DNA from: Desulfobacteraceae bacterium | GTDB lineage: Bacteria > Desulfobacterota > Desulfobacteria > Desulfobacterales > SURF-15 | DNA length: 12,902 bases | Direction: 5' to 3' | NCBI GenBank assembly: GCA_003599475.1 | Contig: QZKK01000066.1 | Coordinates: forward strand, 1 to 12,902 | Shown here: one piece after another, positions 12,843 through 12,902 of the stretch | Position numbering within the stretch: the stretch's first letter is position 1 | Layout of the letters: the number at the start of each line of letters is the position of its first letter | Position numbers and translations under genes: made by a program | Notes under the pieces: model-generated | What the model was told of the DNA's origin: nothing | Seen by the model: only the letters and a program-made list of their open reading frames with translations | The model's database searches: none

Positions 12843-12873
12843 GAACGTCGAACATCGAACGTCCAACATCGAA
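12843..12873 (-). repeat. Heptamer array GAACRTC, four units
   Basis: GAACGTC, GAACATC, GAACGTC, CAACATC and a partial GAA follow without gaps. On the minus strand the units read NGTTCGA-like, keeping the GTT core seen in the other arrays of this window. It lies in the spacer after flgC, with an AT-rich stretch (12876-12898) and no start codon before the window edge. Confidence 0.75.
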
Positions 12874-12902
12874 TGAAGGAATAAAAAATCAATTATACCC
12901 GA

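Noticed and set aside
12753..12902. Start of fliE at the right edge
   Set aside because: AAGGA is present near 12876, but the only ATG nearby (12873) runs into a stop after two codons, so no coding start is supported.

Overview
The window looks like a chromosomal segment of a flagellated Gram-negative bacterium, most likely a deltaproteobacterium (Desulfobacterota in the broad sense). This is an inference from base composition (GC-rich, roughly mid-50s percent by eye), the divergent thiolase type, heavy use of sigma-54 promoters and enhancer-binding proteins in a flagellar cluster, and HD-GYP and PilZ signalling genes next to chemotaxis genes. No ribosomal RNA, tRNA, insertion sequence or CRISPR array is seen.

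Left part (1-2466), metabolic and stress genes: the 3' end of a thiolase gene (+), a convergent M42-family aminopeptidase (-), a 356-base divergent spacer with an 11-bp-period direct repeat, and a thiol peroxidase gene, tpx (+).

Middle part (2355-7604), signalling genes all on the + strand: a good sigma-54 -24/-12 element, then a REC-GAF-HD-GYP response regulator (predicted c-di-GMP phosphodiesterase), two PilZ proteins (one with a helical insertion), a CheX-type CheY-P phosphatase, a single-domain CheY, and an NtrC-type enhancer-binding protein. The receiver domain of that last protein has lost its phosphoacceptor aspartate and switch lysine. These genes can be read as one module linking c-di-GMP, CheY phosphorylation and sigma-54 transcription.

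Right part (7605-12902), the entry to the flagellar structural cluster: a 362-base spacer with heptanucleotide repeat arrays and a near-consensus sigma-54 promoter, then a secreted AMIN-like/TPR protein, a second NtrC-type regulator with an intact phosphorylation site, a third sigma-54 promoter, and the rod genes flgB and flgC overlapping by one base. The window ends before the next gene, which would commonly be fliE.

The least expected structure is a set of degenerate 7-bp repeat arrays confined to the spacers around the flagellar genes (7629-7698, 7771-7791, 11831-11904, 12770-12831, 12843-12873). Read on the appropriate strand, they share a GTT-centred heptamer. Three occur as facing inverted arms, one of which fills nearly the whole predicted flgB leader RNA as a long hairpin. 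The sigma-54 promoter at 7800-7816 also shows that the TPR gene starts at 7967, not at the upstream ATG at 7805.
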